Source: Veillonellaceae bacterium
GTDB taxonomy: Bacteria; Bacillota; Negativicutes; Veillonellales; Dialisteraceae
Direction: 5' to 3'
NCBI GenBank assembly: GCA_025992895.1
Contig: DAJPGA010000001.1
Location: 631,001 to 695,000 of the forward strand
DNA length: 64,000 nt
Position 1 is the stretch's first letter. Each line of letters starts with the position of its first letter. Positions 34,618 through 42,475 of this stretch are shown here, one piece after another. Position numbers and translations under genes: made by a program. A model generated the notes under the pieces. It made no database searches. It was given only the letters and a program-made list of their open reading frames with translations, and was not told the DNA's origin.

Positions 34618-35535
34618 ATGAAATTGTGGAAAAAATTGGCTTTAGCAGGCGCGGCAGCTTGCCTCATCATTACAGCAGGCTGTGGCAAGGAAGAGAAACC
34701 GGCGGCATCCGCCCCGGCAGGGAAAGTTCCCGTCACCGTATCCTTTGAAGCCATGAAAGAGCTCACGCAGGCCATCGGGGGAGACCGCGTAGCTATCACT
34801 GTCGTCATACCGGACGGCACAGAACCCCACGAATTTGAACCAAAAGCATCCGACATGATGCGCGTCAAAGATTCCAAAGTTTTCATCTACAACGGAATGG
34901 GCATGGAACGCTGGGCGCCTGAGATGCTCAAGAGCATGAAAGACGGCCCCGTCGCTGTCGTTGCATCCAAGGGAATCGACCCCATCCGCCTGACGGATGA
35001 GGATGAAATCAAGGAACACGGCGACTTCGATCCGCACGTCTGGCTCGGACCGGAAGAAGCAAGAAAAGAAGCAAAGAACATCGCAGATGCCCTTGCTGCC
35101 GCTTCTCCTGAAAACAAGGAATACTTCGAAAAGAACTATGAGAAGCTCGACAAAGACCTCACGGCTATGACCGAAGAGTACAAAAAGAAACTCTCCACCG
35201 GCCACAGCAAAGAACTCGTCGCAGGCCATGCAGCCTTCGGCTACCTCTGCCGTGACTTCGGCCTCACCCAGGCCAGCGTCGAAGACGCATTCGCATCCGG
35301 CGAACCGTCCCCGGCCAAACTCGCAGACCTCATCGACTTCTGCAAGAAGCACAACGTCAAGACCATCTTCACCGAAGACATGATCAGCCCGGCCCTGACC
35401 GAGACCATCTCCAAAGAAGCCGGCGCCAAAGTCGAAACCCTTGACACCATAGAAAGCGGCGAACAAGACGCAAACTATGTCAAGACCATGAAAGAAAACC
35501 TGGAAAAAATCGACAAAGGACTTGCGCTGAACTGA
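34618..35535 (+). CDS. znuA: ZnuA-type metal-binding lipoprotein
   Basis: This 305-residue cluster A-I substrate-binding lipoprotein has the lipobox ITAGC at about 21. Metal ligands are expected at His in GTEPHEFEP, His in DFDPHVWLGP, His in VAGHAAFGYL and an acidic residue in IFTEDMI. The loop EDEIKEHGDFD is short, without the long His-rich loop of many zinc SBPs. Third gene of the znuCBA unit. A terminator follows. Confidence 0.87.
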   Translation: MKLWKKLALAGAAACLIITAGCGKEEKPAASAPAGKVPVTVSFEAMKELTQAIGGDRVAITVVIPDGTEPHEFEPKASDMMRVKDSKVFIYNGMGMERWAPEMLKSMKDGPVAVVASKGIDPIRLTDEDEIKEHGDFDPHVWLGPEEARKEAKNIADALAAASPENKEYFEKNYEKLDKDLTAMTEEYKKKLSTGHSKELVAGHAAFGYLCRDFGLTQASVEDAFASGEPSPAKLADLIDFCKKHNVKTIFTEDMISPALTETISKEAGAKVETLDTIESGEQDANYVKTMKENLEKIDKGLALN

Positions 35536-35555
35536 TTTGATTGATTTGAGAATTG

Positions 35556-35602
35556 AAAAAGGAGCCATGGAAATGAGAAGTCATCTCCATGGCTCCTTTT
35601 AT
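35556..35602 (+). terminator. Terminator after znuA
   Basis: GGAGCCATGGA pairs perfectly with TCCATGGCTCC, flanked by A5 and T4. Confidence 0.88.
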
Positions 35603-35758
35603 TTTTTTGATACTATTTCTCCTTTTCAAAAGAAAAATGAATGGTGCTTTATAGCTAACTTTGGCAAGATAAAAGTCAAAAAATCAATAAGTTTAGAACG
35701 CGAATATTACGTAAATATGCGGATTTTCAAAAATTGAAAAATAAAAGTCAAAAGTTTT

Positions 35759-35785
35759 TTAGCACTCTCTTGACTTAAGTGCTAA
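35759..35785. promoter_or_regulatory. CIRCE operator for HrcA
   Basis: TTAGCACTC, nine bases, AAGTGCTAA. This matches the CIRCE consensus TTAGCACTC-N9-GAGTGCTAA with one change. It overlaps the -35 box of the promoter TTGACT-N16-TATACT (35770-35797), so HrcA should repress hsp20. Confidence 0.93.
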
Positions 35786-35893
35786 AAGTGCTATACTATA
35801 GTTGTCAGGAGGAAAGGGGTAAGGAAAGAGGCCCTGGGAATCCTAAAAGTTTGACAACGCAAATGCAAGCGCAAAAGGAAAGAGGTCATTATT

Positions 35894-36319
35894 ATGAGAA
35901 GCTTGATTCCATTTGATGGTTTGTTTGGTGATACGGTCCTGGATCATTTCTTTGATGATGTTCCGACCATTTACAAAGATTATGTTTCCGTTCCAAAAGC
36001 GGATATTGAAGATCTGAAAGATCACTATGAAGTAACCTGTGACATGCCGGGCTACACGAAAGATGAGATTCAGGTCACTTACGAAAACGGTATCCTGTCC
36101 CTGTCCGCAAAGAGAGAAGACACGAAGGAAACGAAAGACGCAGATCGTAAGTTTATCCGCCGCGAACGCAGCTCCGCCGGTTTCCAGCGTCAGTTCGCCG
36201 TGAGTGGCGTCAAGGAAGAGGGCATCAAAGCCAGCCTGAAGGATGGCGTTTTGAAAGTAGAGCTCCCGAAATCCGGGAAACCTGAAATCGAACCGTCCCA
36301 TAAAATTCAGATCGACTGA
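35894..36319 (+). CDS. Small heat shock protein Hsp20
   Basis: The 141-residue protein carries an alpha-crystallin domain at about 42-130: YEVTCDMPGYTKDEIQVTYENGILSLSA, then GIKASLKDGVLKVELPK. The C-terminal IxI-type motif is KIQID. It is an ATP-independent holdase for unfolding proteins. A 110-nt leader separates it from the CIRCE-controlled promoter. The gene is monocistronic with a terminator. Confidence 0.93.
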   Translation: MRSLIPFDGLFGDTVLDHFFDDVPTIYKDYVSVPKADIEDLKDHYEVTCDMPGYTKDEIQVTYENGILSLSAKREDTKETKDADRKFIRRERSSAGFQRQFAVSGVKEEGIKASLKDGVLKVELPKSGKPEIEPSHKIQID

Positions 36320-36375
36320 CCGGTGAGCCGCATGGGAGATGATTCTCCCGCCGGATGCATATACTCCTGAGGAGG

Positions 36376-36412
36376 TCCCGGCAAGGACGAAAATCCTTGC
36401 CGGGACTTTTTC
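36376..36412 (+). terminator. Terminator after hsp20
   Basis: TCCCGGCAAGGA and TCCTTGCCGGGA pair perfectly around CGAAAA, followed by CTTTTTC. Confidence 0.9.
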
Positions 36413-36504
36413 GCGTCCAGAAAAAAACAGCAGCGCTCAAGGCAGCGCCTGAAGTTATATAAATCTTATATGACAACTTATACATATTTCCTTAGTAGAC
36501 GATC

Positions 36505-36552
36505 AAGGGCCCTTTTGACAATGCATCACGCGTCAGAAGAGCCCTTATTTTT
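36505..36552 (+). terminator. Orphan terminator-like hairpin upstream of bioB
   Basis: AAGGGC (36505) pairs with GCCCTT (36541-36546). An inner stem TTTTGAC/GTCAGAA and a trailing ATTTTTG complete it. hsp20 already has its own terminator, so this may end a short RNA transcribed from about 36440. Confidence 0.5.
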
Positions 36553-36629
36553 GTGGCGATATGTCCCATTTTCTCCGATAAAACCGAAGGTTTCACAGCG
36601 TATTCCGGACGCGTGATTAAATGTCTACT

Positions 36630-36660
36630 TTGTTAACCTATTGTGAACTAAAGTAAATAC
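36630..36660. promoter_or_regulatory. Candidate BirA operator
   Basis: TTGTTAAC, 15 bases, GTAAATAC. The left half is identical and the right half matches 5 of 8 of the Firmicutes BirA site TTGTTAAC-N14/16-GTTAACAA. It lies directly upstream of the -35 box TTGACA of the bioB promoter. Confidence 0.5.
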
Positions 36661-36665
36661 TGAAA

Positions 36666-36695
36666 TTGACAAATAAACCGTTTATAGAATATACT
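36666..36695 (+). promoter_or_regulatory. Predicted promoter of the bioB cluster
   Basis: TTGACA and TATACT are separated by 18 bases, about 95 bases upstream of the first bioB start. Confidence 0.65.
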
Positions 36696-36789
36696 ATTTC
36701 ATAAAGTGACAGTGCAGATTCCTGCGGTCATTTTACAGGTTAATCTCCAATACCTGGGAAACCATTTTTTTATTCGGGAGGAATTACAT

Positions 36790-37788
36790 ATGGAAAGCTC
36801 TTGTGAGGAAATCATCCGCCTGGCCAACAAAGTGTTGGACGGGGGAGAGATCACTAGAGAAGAAGCAGGCCGTCTGATCCGTACAAAGGATGAAGATACC
36901 ATGCTGCTTCTGGCTATGGCAGATAAGATCCGTCAGAAGTACAACGGCAATGCTGTTGACTTCTGCGCCATCATCAATGCGCGCAGCGGACACTGCCAGG
37001 AGGACTGCAAATTCTGCGCGCAGTCCGGTCATTACAGGACGGGAGCTACGACTTACCGTCTTTTGCCGGAGGACCAGATTCTGGCCGCTGCCAAGAAAGC
37101 CAAGGATGCGGGCGCTGTCCGTTTCTCTCTGGTAACGAGCGGAAGAAATCAGGATAATCCGAATGAATTCGAGGAAATCATCGATGTCGTGAAGAAGATT
37201 CACGATCAGGTGGGCATTGAAGTCTGCTGCTCCCTGGGTCTCATCACTGAGGAACAGGCCATCCGTCTTCGCGAAGCAGGCATCACAAGAATCCACTGCA
37301 ACATCGAAACATCACCGTCCTATTTCCCGGAAATCTGCACCACGCACACGATGGAAGATAAGGAAGACATCATCCAGACAGCGCAGAAGGCAGGCATCCG
37401 CGTATGCTCGGGCGGCATCATCGGACTGGGCGAAGACCTCGACCAGCGTGTGGAAATGGCATTCCATCTGAAAAAGCTCCACATCGACTCTGTTCCGTTG
37501 AATATCCTCAACCCTGTCGAAGGGACACCGTTCTACACGAACGAACGTCTGGCTCCGCTGGAAGTGCTCCGTACCTTTGCGGTATTCCGCTTCGTACTTC
37601 CAAAAGCGCTCATTCGCACAGCAGGCGGACGTGAAGTCAACCTTCGCAGCCTCCAGGCACATGCTCTCTCGGGCGGCCTGAACGGCATCATGGTCGGCGG
37701 CTATTTGACCACCGGCGGCAGAAATCCGAGAGAAGACCTGACCATGGTCAACGATCTGGGAAGAAGCAGAACCCAGCCACAGCTTTAA
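36790..37788 (+). CDS. bioB: Biotin synthase family radical SAM protein, paralog 1
   Basis: This 332-residue radical SAM enzyme of the BioB family has CQEDCKFC for the catalytic [4Fe-4S] cluster and GREVNLRSLQ in the C-terminal part. The usual Cys97 ligand of the sulfur-donating [2Fe-2S] cluster (RFC in E. coli and B. subtilis) is Ser here (RFSLVTSGR). Other Cys are present in VCCSLG, EICTTHT and VCSGGI. That pattern fits the 'type II' BioB described from anaerobes, with an auxiliary [4Fe-5S] cluster. ATG 36790 follows GGGAGGAATTAC. First of three tandem paralogs; no other bio gene is in the window. Confidence 0.85.
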   Translation: MESSCEEIIRLANKVLDGGEITREEAGRLIRTKDEDTMLLLAMADKIRQKYNGNAVDFCAIINARSGHCQEDCKFCAQSGHYRTGATTYRLLPEDQILAAAKKAKDAGAVRFSLVTSGRNQDNPNEFEEIIDVVKKIHDQVGIEVCCSLGLITEEQAIRLREAGITRIHCNIETSPSYFPEICTTHTMEDKEDIIQTAQKAGIRVCSGGIIGLGEDLDQRVEMAFHLKKLHIDSVPLNILNPVEGTPFYTNERLAPLEVLRTFAVFRFVLPKALIRTAGGREVNLRSLQAHALSGGLNGIMVGGYLTTGGRNPREDLTMVNDLGRSRTQPQL

Positions 37789-37818
37789 GCCTCAAGGAAA
37801 TTTCCCGATTTCCGAGGG

Positions 37819-37844
37819 GTCAGAATTACGCATCTGACGCGTAA
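37819..37844 (+). promoter_or_regulatory. Two mutually exclusive stems in the bioB1-bioB2 gap
   Basis: GTCAG (37819-37823) can pair with CTGAC (37834-37838). TTACGC (37826-37831) can instead pair with GCGTAA (37839-37844), and the two structures exclude each other. A further hairpin, CCTGTT...AACAGG, lies at 37864-37882, just before the ribosome binding site. Confidence 0.4.
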
Positions 37845-37909
37845 GGTTTCACCAAGGAGAGACCCTGTTACTATACAACAGGATGTATTCATTTAAGGAG
37901 TGGTCATTC

Positions 37910-38911
37910 ATGGAAAGCGGTTGTGAACAGATTTTAAAAATTACAGACAGAATTCTGGACGGCGGAGAAATCACCGAAGAAGAAGCAAAAGCACTGATTC
38001 GTACGACAGACGAAGACACCATGCTTCTTCTGGCATGCGCTGATAAGATCCGTCAGAAATTCTCCGGCAGAAGCGTCGACCTCTGCGCTATCGTCAATGC
38101 AAGAAGCGGACGCTGCCAGGAAGACTGCAAGTTCTGCGCCCAGTCTGCCCGTTACGACACAGGCATAGACAACTACACCTTCCTGCCGGAAGAAGAAGTC
38201 ATGAAAGCAGCCCAGAAAGCGAAAGAAGCAGGCGCTGCCCGCTTCGATATCGTTACCGCAGGCCGTGATCAGAGAAATCCGAAAGACTTCGCAGAAATTC
38301 TGCATCTCATCCGCCGTATCCGCACGGAAATCGGCATCGAAGTCTGCTGCTCGCTTGGTTTCCTCACACAGGAACAGGCATACCAGCTCAAAGAAGCCGG
38401 CGTAAACCGTCTTCACTGCAACATTGAATCTGCACCTTCCTTCTTCCAGGAAGTCTGCACCACACATACCGCCGAGGAAAAAGCTGAGAACATCCAGCGC
38501 GCTCAGAAAGCCGGCATCCGCGTCTGCTGCGGCGGCATCCTCGGTCTGGGCGAAACCCTCGACCAGAGAGTCGAGATGGCTTTCCATCTGAAGAAACTGC
38601 ACATTGATGCGATTCCGCTCAACGTGCTGAACCCGATTCCGGGAACCCCTTATGAACACAACGAGCCTCTGGCTCCATTGGAAATCCTCCGTTCATTCGC
38701 TATGTTCCGCTTCGTGCTTCCAAAAGCACAGATCCGTACAGCAGGCGGCCGCCAGCTGAACCTCAGAAGCCTGCAGTCCATGGCTCTGGCAGGCGGAATG
38801 AATGGCGTCATGATCGGCAACTACCTCACCAGCAAGGGCTCCGACCCGCATGATGATCTCACCATGCTGCGCGACCTCGGCCGTACAAGAACCATGCCGA
38901 ACGTACAGTAA
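37910..38911 (+). CDS. Biotin synthase family radical SAM protein, paralog 2
   Basis: The 333-residue product keeps CQEDCKFC, the VCCSLG, EVCTTHT and VCCGGI cysteines, and IRTAGGRQLNLRSLQ. The Cys97 position is Asp (RFDIVTAGR). It is clearly diverged from paralog 1, so this is not a recent duplication. ATG 37910 follows AAGGAG. It is separated from paralog 1 by a structured 121-bp gap, so expression may be regulated separately. Whether it acts on dethiobiotin or on another substrate cannot be told. Confidence 0.8.
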   Translation: MESGCEQILKITDRILDGGEITEEEAKALIRTTDEDTMLLLACADKIRQKFSGRSVDLCAIVNARSGRCQEDCKFCAQSARYDTGIDNYTFLPEEEVMKAAQKAKEAGAARFDIVTAGRDQRNPKDFAEILHLIRRIRTEIGIEVCCSLGFLTQEQAYQLKEAGVNRLHCNIESAPSFFQEVCTTHTAEEKAENIQRAQKAGIRVCCGGILGLGETLDQRVEMAFHLKKLHIDAIPLNVLNPIPGTPYEHNEPLAPLEILRSFAMFRFVLPKAQIRTAGGRQLNLRSLQSMALAGGMNGVMIGNYLTSKGSDPHDDLTMLRDLGRTRTMPNVQ

Positions 38912-38980
38912 GTGGAAGAGGCATGCCGCAGGGCGTGCCTTTTTCCTTGATCATACCGGGAAGAACCAATGGGAGGGACA

Positions 38981-39964
38981 ATGAATCAGGATATAGCGCT
39001 CATTACCGAGTATATGGACAAAGTCCTGGAAGGCGGAGAAATAACAAGGGAAATGGCGGAGAAACTTCTCGACTGCGGGAAGCGCGAACCCTATTTCCTC
39101 ATCGCATCCGCCGACCGCATCCGCCGCACCTTCTGCGGAGATGAGATGCACTTCTGCAGCGACGTCAACGCAAGAAGCGGACGCTGCAGCGAAAACTGCC
39201 GCTTCTGCGCGCAGTCAGGCTGGTACAACACAGGCGTCAAGGAGTATCCGCTCCGCCGTCCTGAAGAACTTCTCAAGGAAGCCCGTCAGGCAGAAGCCTA
39301 TGGCGCCGAACGATTCGGCATCGTCACCAGCGGGAGAGGCCAGACCGATCCCAAACAATTCGAATCCATCGTCGAAACAGTACGCCTCGTGACACAGCAC
39401 ACCGGACTTTCCGTCTGCTGCTCACTGGGTCTCCTTACCGACGAACAGCTGAAGAGACTCAAGGAAGCAGGCTGCGAAAGAATCCACTGCAACCTGGAAA
39501 CGTCGAGAGATTATTTCCCCGAAATATGCACCACGCATACCTATGACGAGAAAATGAACCACATCCGCCGCATCCAGGACGCAGGCCTCGACGTCTGCTC
39601 CGGAGGCATCTTCGGCCTGGGAGAAACGGAAAAAGACCGCCTCGACATGGCCTTCGCCCTGAAGGAAAGAGGCATCCGCTCCGTCCCCTTAAACATCTTC
39701 AACCCGATCCCGGGCACCCCGATGGGAGAAACCAAGCCGCCGCAGCCGCTTGAAATCCTCCGCTACTTCGCCGTCTACCGCTTCATCCTGCCCCACGCCA
39801 TTATCCGCGTATGCGCAGGAAGAGAAGGAGGCCTCCGCGACATGCAGTCCTTCGCACTCGCCGCCGGCCTCAACGGCGCCATGATAGGAGGCTACCTCAC
39901 CATCGCCGGCCGTCCCCCGGAAAAGGACAAACAAATGGCACGCGACCTGGGCCGCGTCCTCTAA
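38981..39964 (+). CDS. Biotin synthase family radical SAM protein, paralog 3
   Basis: The 327-residue product is the most divergent of the three. It has CSENCRFC for the radical SAM cluster, where the others have CQEDCKFC. It also has VCCSLG, EICTTHT, VCSGGI and IRVCAGREGGLRDMQ, the last adding one more Cys close to the conserved Arg region. The Cys97 position is Gly. ATG 38981 has GGGAGGGA upstream. It closes the cluster before a strong terminator. Confidence 0.8.
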   Translation: MNQDIALITEYMDKVLEGGEITREMAEKLLDCGKREPYFLIASADRIRRTFCGDEMHFCSDVNARSGRCSENCRFCAQSGWYNTGVKEYPLRRPEELLKEARQAEAYGAERFGIVTSGRGQTDPKQFESIVETVRLVTQHTGLSVCCSLGLLTDEQLKRLKEAGCERIHCNLETSRDYFPEICTTHTYDEKMNHIRRIQDAGLDVCSGGIFGLGETEKDRLDMAFALKERGIRSVPLNIFNPIPGTPMGETKPPQPLEILRYFAVYRFILPHAIIRVCAGREGGLRDMQSFALAAGLNGAMIGGYLTIAGRPPEKDKQMARDLGRVL

Positions 39965-39970
39965 AATGGG

Positions 39971-40007
39971 AAAAAAAGAACGCACAGCATTTCGTGCGTT
40001 CTTTTTT
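39971..40007 (+). terminator. Terminator after the bioB cluster
   Basis: GAACGCAC and GTGCGTTC pair, flanked by A7 and T6. Confidence 0.9.
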
Positions 40008-40344
40008 AGTAGGGAGGGAACAATTAAAACCATTGAAAACCGGACGACCAGCCTGCGGCTGAACACCATACAACCGAGCTGCGCTCGAAGGAAATGCAAC
40101 TCATCCGCCCGACATCAGAAATTTAGGTCGGGCACCTTCTCTTCCCGAGCAAGGTCAAGTGCAAAACCACACAACCTCGCTTCGCTCGAAGGAACTGCAC
40201 CCCTTTCTCCAGCATCAGTATAAATATAGGCTGGATCCTTCCCCGACGGGCAGGTTAAAACCTTTCGCCATCATTTAATACTGCTATTATCACTATCATT
40301 TTTTACGAACTGTAAATGAAAACCGTAAGATACTCATTCGATAC
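40008..40344. repeat. Intergenic modular hairpin mosaic
   Basis: Modules include CAGCC-TGC-GGCTG near 40050, CGAGC-TGC-GCTCG near 40076, GCCCGACAT...GTCGGGC near 40110, the CTCGCTTCGCTCGA module near 40172, and CCAGC...GCTGG near 40218. The last 60 bases before the IS are not repeat-like. No gene is supported. Confidence 0.65.
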
Positions 40345-42081
40345 TGGTGCGGATTTGTTAATACAGACAAATAAATATCATAAAAAATCTAATCGTACTT
40401 TAATCTTAATCATGCAGCCATTGGAGCTGCGTTGAATACTTCCATTGGAGCTAAAAGATGTAATTTGCGCTGAATGCGTTTGTTGTTGTAGAAGTAGATG
40501 TAGCCGTTGATCATGCTTACCACTGCTTTACGGCTGGTGAATTTACGTGTGTAGTAACGTTCGCGCTTCAGCATTCCCCAGAACCCTTCCATCAGACCAT
40601 CAGACCGTTGTCTGCACAGCAGCCTACACGGGACATGCTGTGAACCAGTCCTGCTTTTTCAACAATCTTATGGAATCCGTTGCTTGTATACTGGAATCCG
40701 CGGTCGGTATGAATCATTGGATGTTCTCCAGGATTCTCTTTAAGTGCCTTTTCCATTGTCTCAAAAGCCAGTGCAGTATTGTTCCTGTCGCCGATGACAT
40801 AAGAGACAATCCGGCGATCATGGCCGTCAATAATCGCGCTTAAATATAACTTGTGCAAAACTCCATCAGCAGTTGTGTACTTGAATTCAGTGACATCCGT
40901 CATCCATCTTGCATTGGACACGCCGGCATCAAAGTCACGGTTCAGCAGGTTTTCAAAAATGTACTTTGGATCCTTTGCGTTACGAGTGCAACCATCGGTC
41001 TTGTACTTGATCACGGACTTAATATTAAGTATCCGCATGATACGAAGAACCAGACTGTCGCTTACATTTATATTGATGTTGTCATCCTTCTTGATCCAAT
41101 CGTTAATCCGGCGGTATCCCATATCCGGATATTCCTGATGGGTTTTCATGACCTCCTGTGCGACCTTTTCTCTCAGCAGTTCACGGCCGCTCTTAATATG
41201 ATTCAGCCATCCGTAATAAGCTGCCCGGGAGACCTTTGAGAGTCGGCAGAGACTTTCTATGGAGATGTTGGTTTCTTCATGGACTTCTTTTATGGCTTTA
41301 AAATCTCTGAGAAGGTGAGTAAGGCTGAATCCTTCGAGGAACGCAACCTTTCCTCTATCTCCATCTTTTTTTTTTAGCAGGGCAATCTCTGCTATAAGAT
41401 CCTTCTGTTCTTCAAGAAGTCTGGCATTCTCCTGACGCAGCTGTTCTTCTTCGGTCCGGGGCGTTTGGAGCCTGATCGGCTTTCCTCTGTAATCCTCAAG
41501 ACCAACTTCGCCCATTTCCTTGAACTTTTTTACCCATGTGTAGAGCGTTTGGTAGGACATGTTGTACTTCTTGGCTATCTTGTTATAATCGCATCCACTG
41601 GCGATGCACTCCTGAACGATTCTGACTCGCTCTTCCTTGACCGATTGCTGGCGTTTGCCCATAAGATCTCCTCCTTCAGAAACGAGGTCTGTCAACTTAT
41701 GCTCATTATACGCCTCAATCCATGTTTTAAGGGAGAGTGTGCCGGAAATTCTGTATTTGGCACAGACGGAAAGCATGGAAACACCGCCTTTAAGATATTC
41801 CTTTACGGCCTGGATCTTCATCTGATTGGAGTAGTAAGACAAATGCTGCCTGGGCCGCAATCCCTTAAAGCCCTCCTCTTTATACCGGAGGACCCATTTC
41901 CTGAATGTTATGCGGCTCATATGAAGATTTTCAGCTGCCTGGGTAATCGTAACACCCTGATAGAGATATGAAGCAATCTGGTCTAACATTTCCTCCGGGG
42001 ACGCTTTGGTTTTACATGGCATAAGAATGACCTCCTAATATATTTATGATATTATTTTGTCTTTCTTGTTGAATCATACCA
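40345..42081 (-). mobile_element. IS3-family insertion sequence, copy 3 (1737 bp)
   Basis: It is inverted relative to copies 1 and 2, with the same TGGT...ACCA ends. The slippery tract is A10 as in copy 2. An extra 8 bp shifts the frame near 40590. The flank at its 5' end (AAGG on the plus strand, CCTT in IS orientation) matches the other copies, but the 3' flank is ATAC, so no target duplication is present. Confidence 0.9.
40410..42022 (-). pseudogene. IS3-family transposase, copy 3, frameshifted by an 8-bp duplication
   Basis: The fused frame runs from 42022 through the two Asp of the DDE core to DNGLM, then leaves frame because GGTCTGAT is duplicated in tandem. The rest, with the catalytic Glu (MEGFWGMLKRE), is in another frame at 40410-40592. 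The element should not make active transposase but could be mobilised in trans. Confidence 0.88.
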
Positions 42082-42430
42082 AAGGGGGACCACTTTTGTG
42101 GTGGATACAGTAGTTCCTCAGCCGCAGGCTGGTTGTGAAGGTTTTAAAGAATACATTTTCTAAAGTTGCCGAAGAAAGGGGTGTAGTATTCATTGGTTTT
42201 TATAAAAAGGTTCCACGAGCGAAGCGAGGTTTTGTGGTATTAGCTGTCCCCGTTAGGGGAAAGTGGCACGTATGCGCCGAAAGGGGTGCATTTTCCACTC
42301 GGGTCAGCTCGGTTGTCTGGTTTTAATCATTTTTCTCAAGGCATCGCCTTGGTTGTCCGGTTTTTTCTTCTCACTCGAGCGTCAGCTCGGTTGTCCGGTT
42401 TTGCCTTTCCATGCCTGCCCGGTTCCCCCC
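42082..42430. repeat. Intergenic modular hairpin mosaic
   Basis: Modules include ACCAC-TTTT-GTGGT (42089-42102), CAGCC-GCA-GGCTG near 42120, GAGC-GTCA-GCTC near 42380 and CAAGGC-ATC-GCCTTG (42337-42351). Several are followed by GGTTGTCNGGTTTT. An open frame that runs through this gap into 43525 is antisense to the dehydrogenase and is not called. Confidence 0.7.
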
Positions 42431-42432
42431 AC

Positions 42433-42461
42433 AAAAAAAGGACTCATCAAGAGTCCTTTTT
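42433..42461. terminator. Bidirectional terminator downstream of the dehydrogenase
   Basis: AAAAAAAGGACTC pairs with GAGTCCTTTTT around ATCAA. Confidence 0.8.
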
Positions 42462-42475
42462 CACTATCCTTTTAT

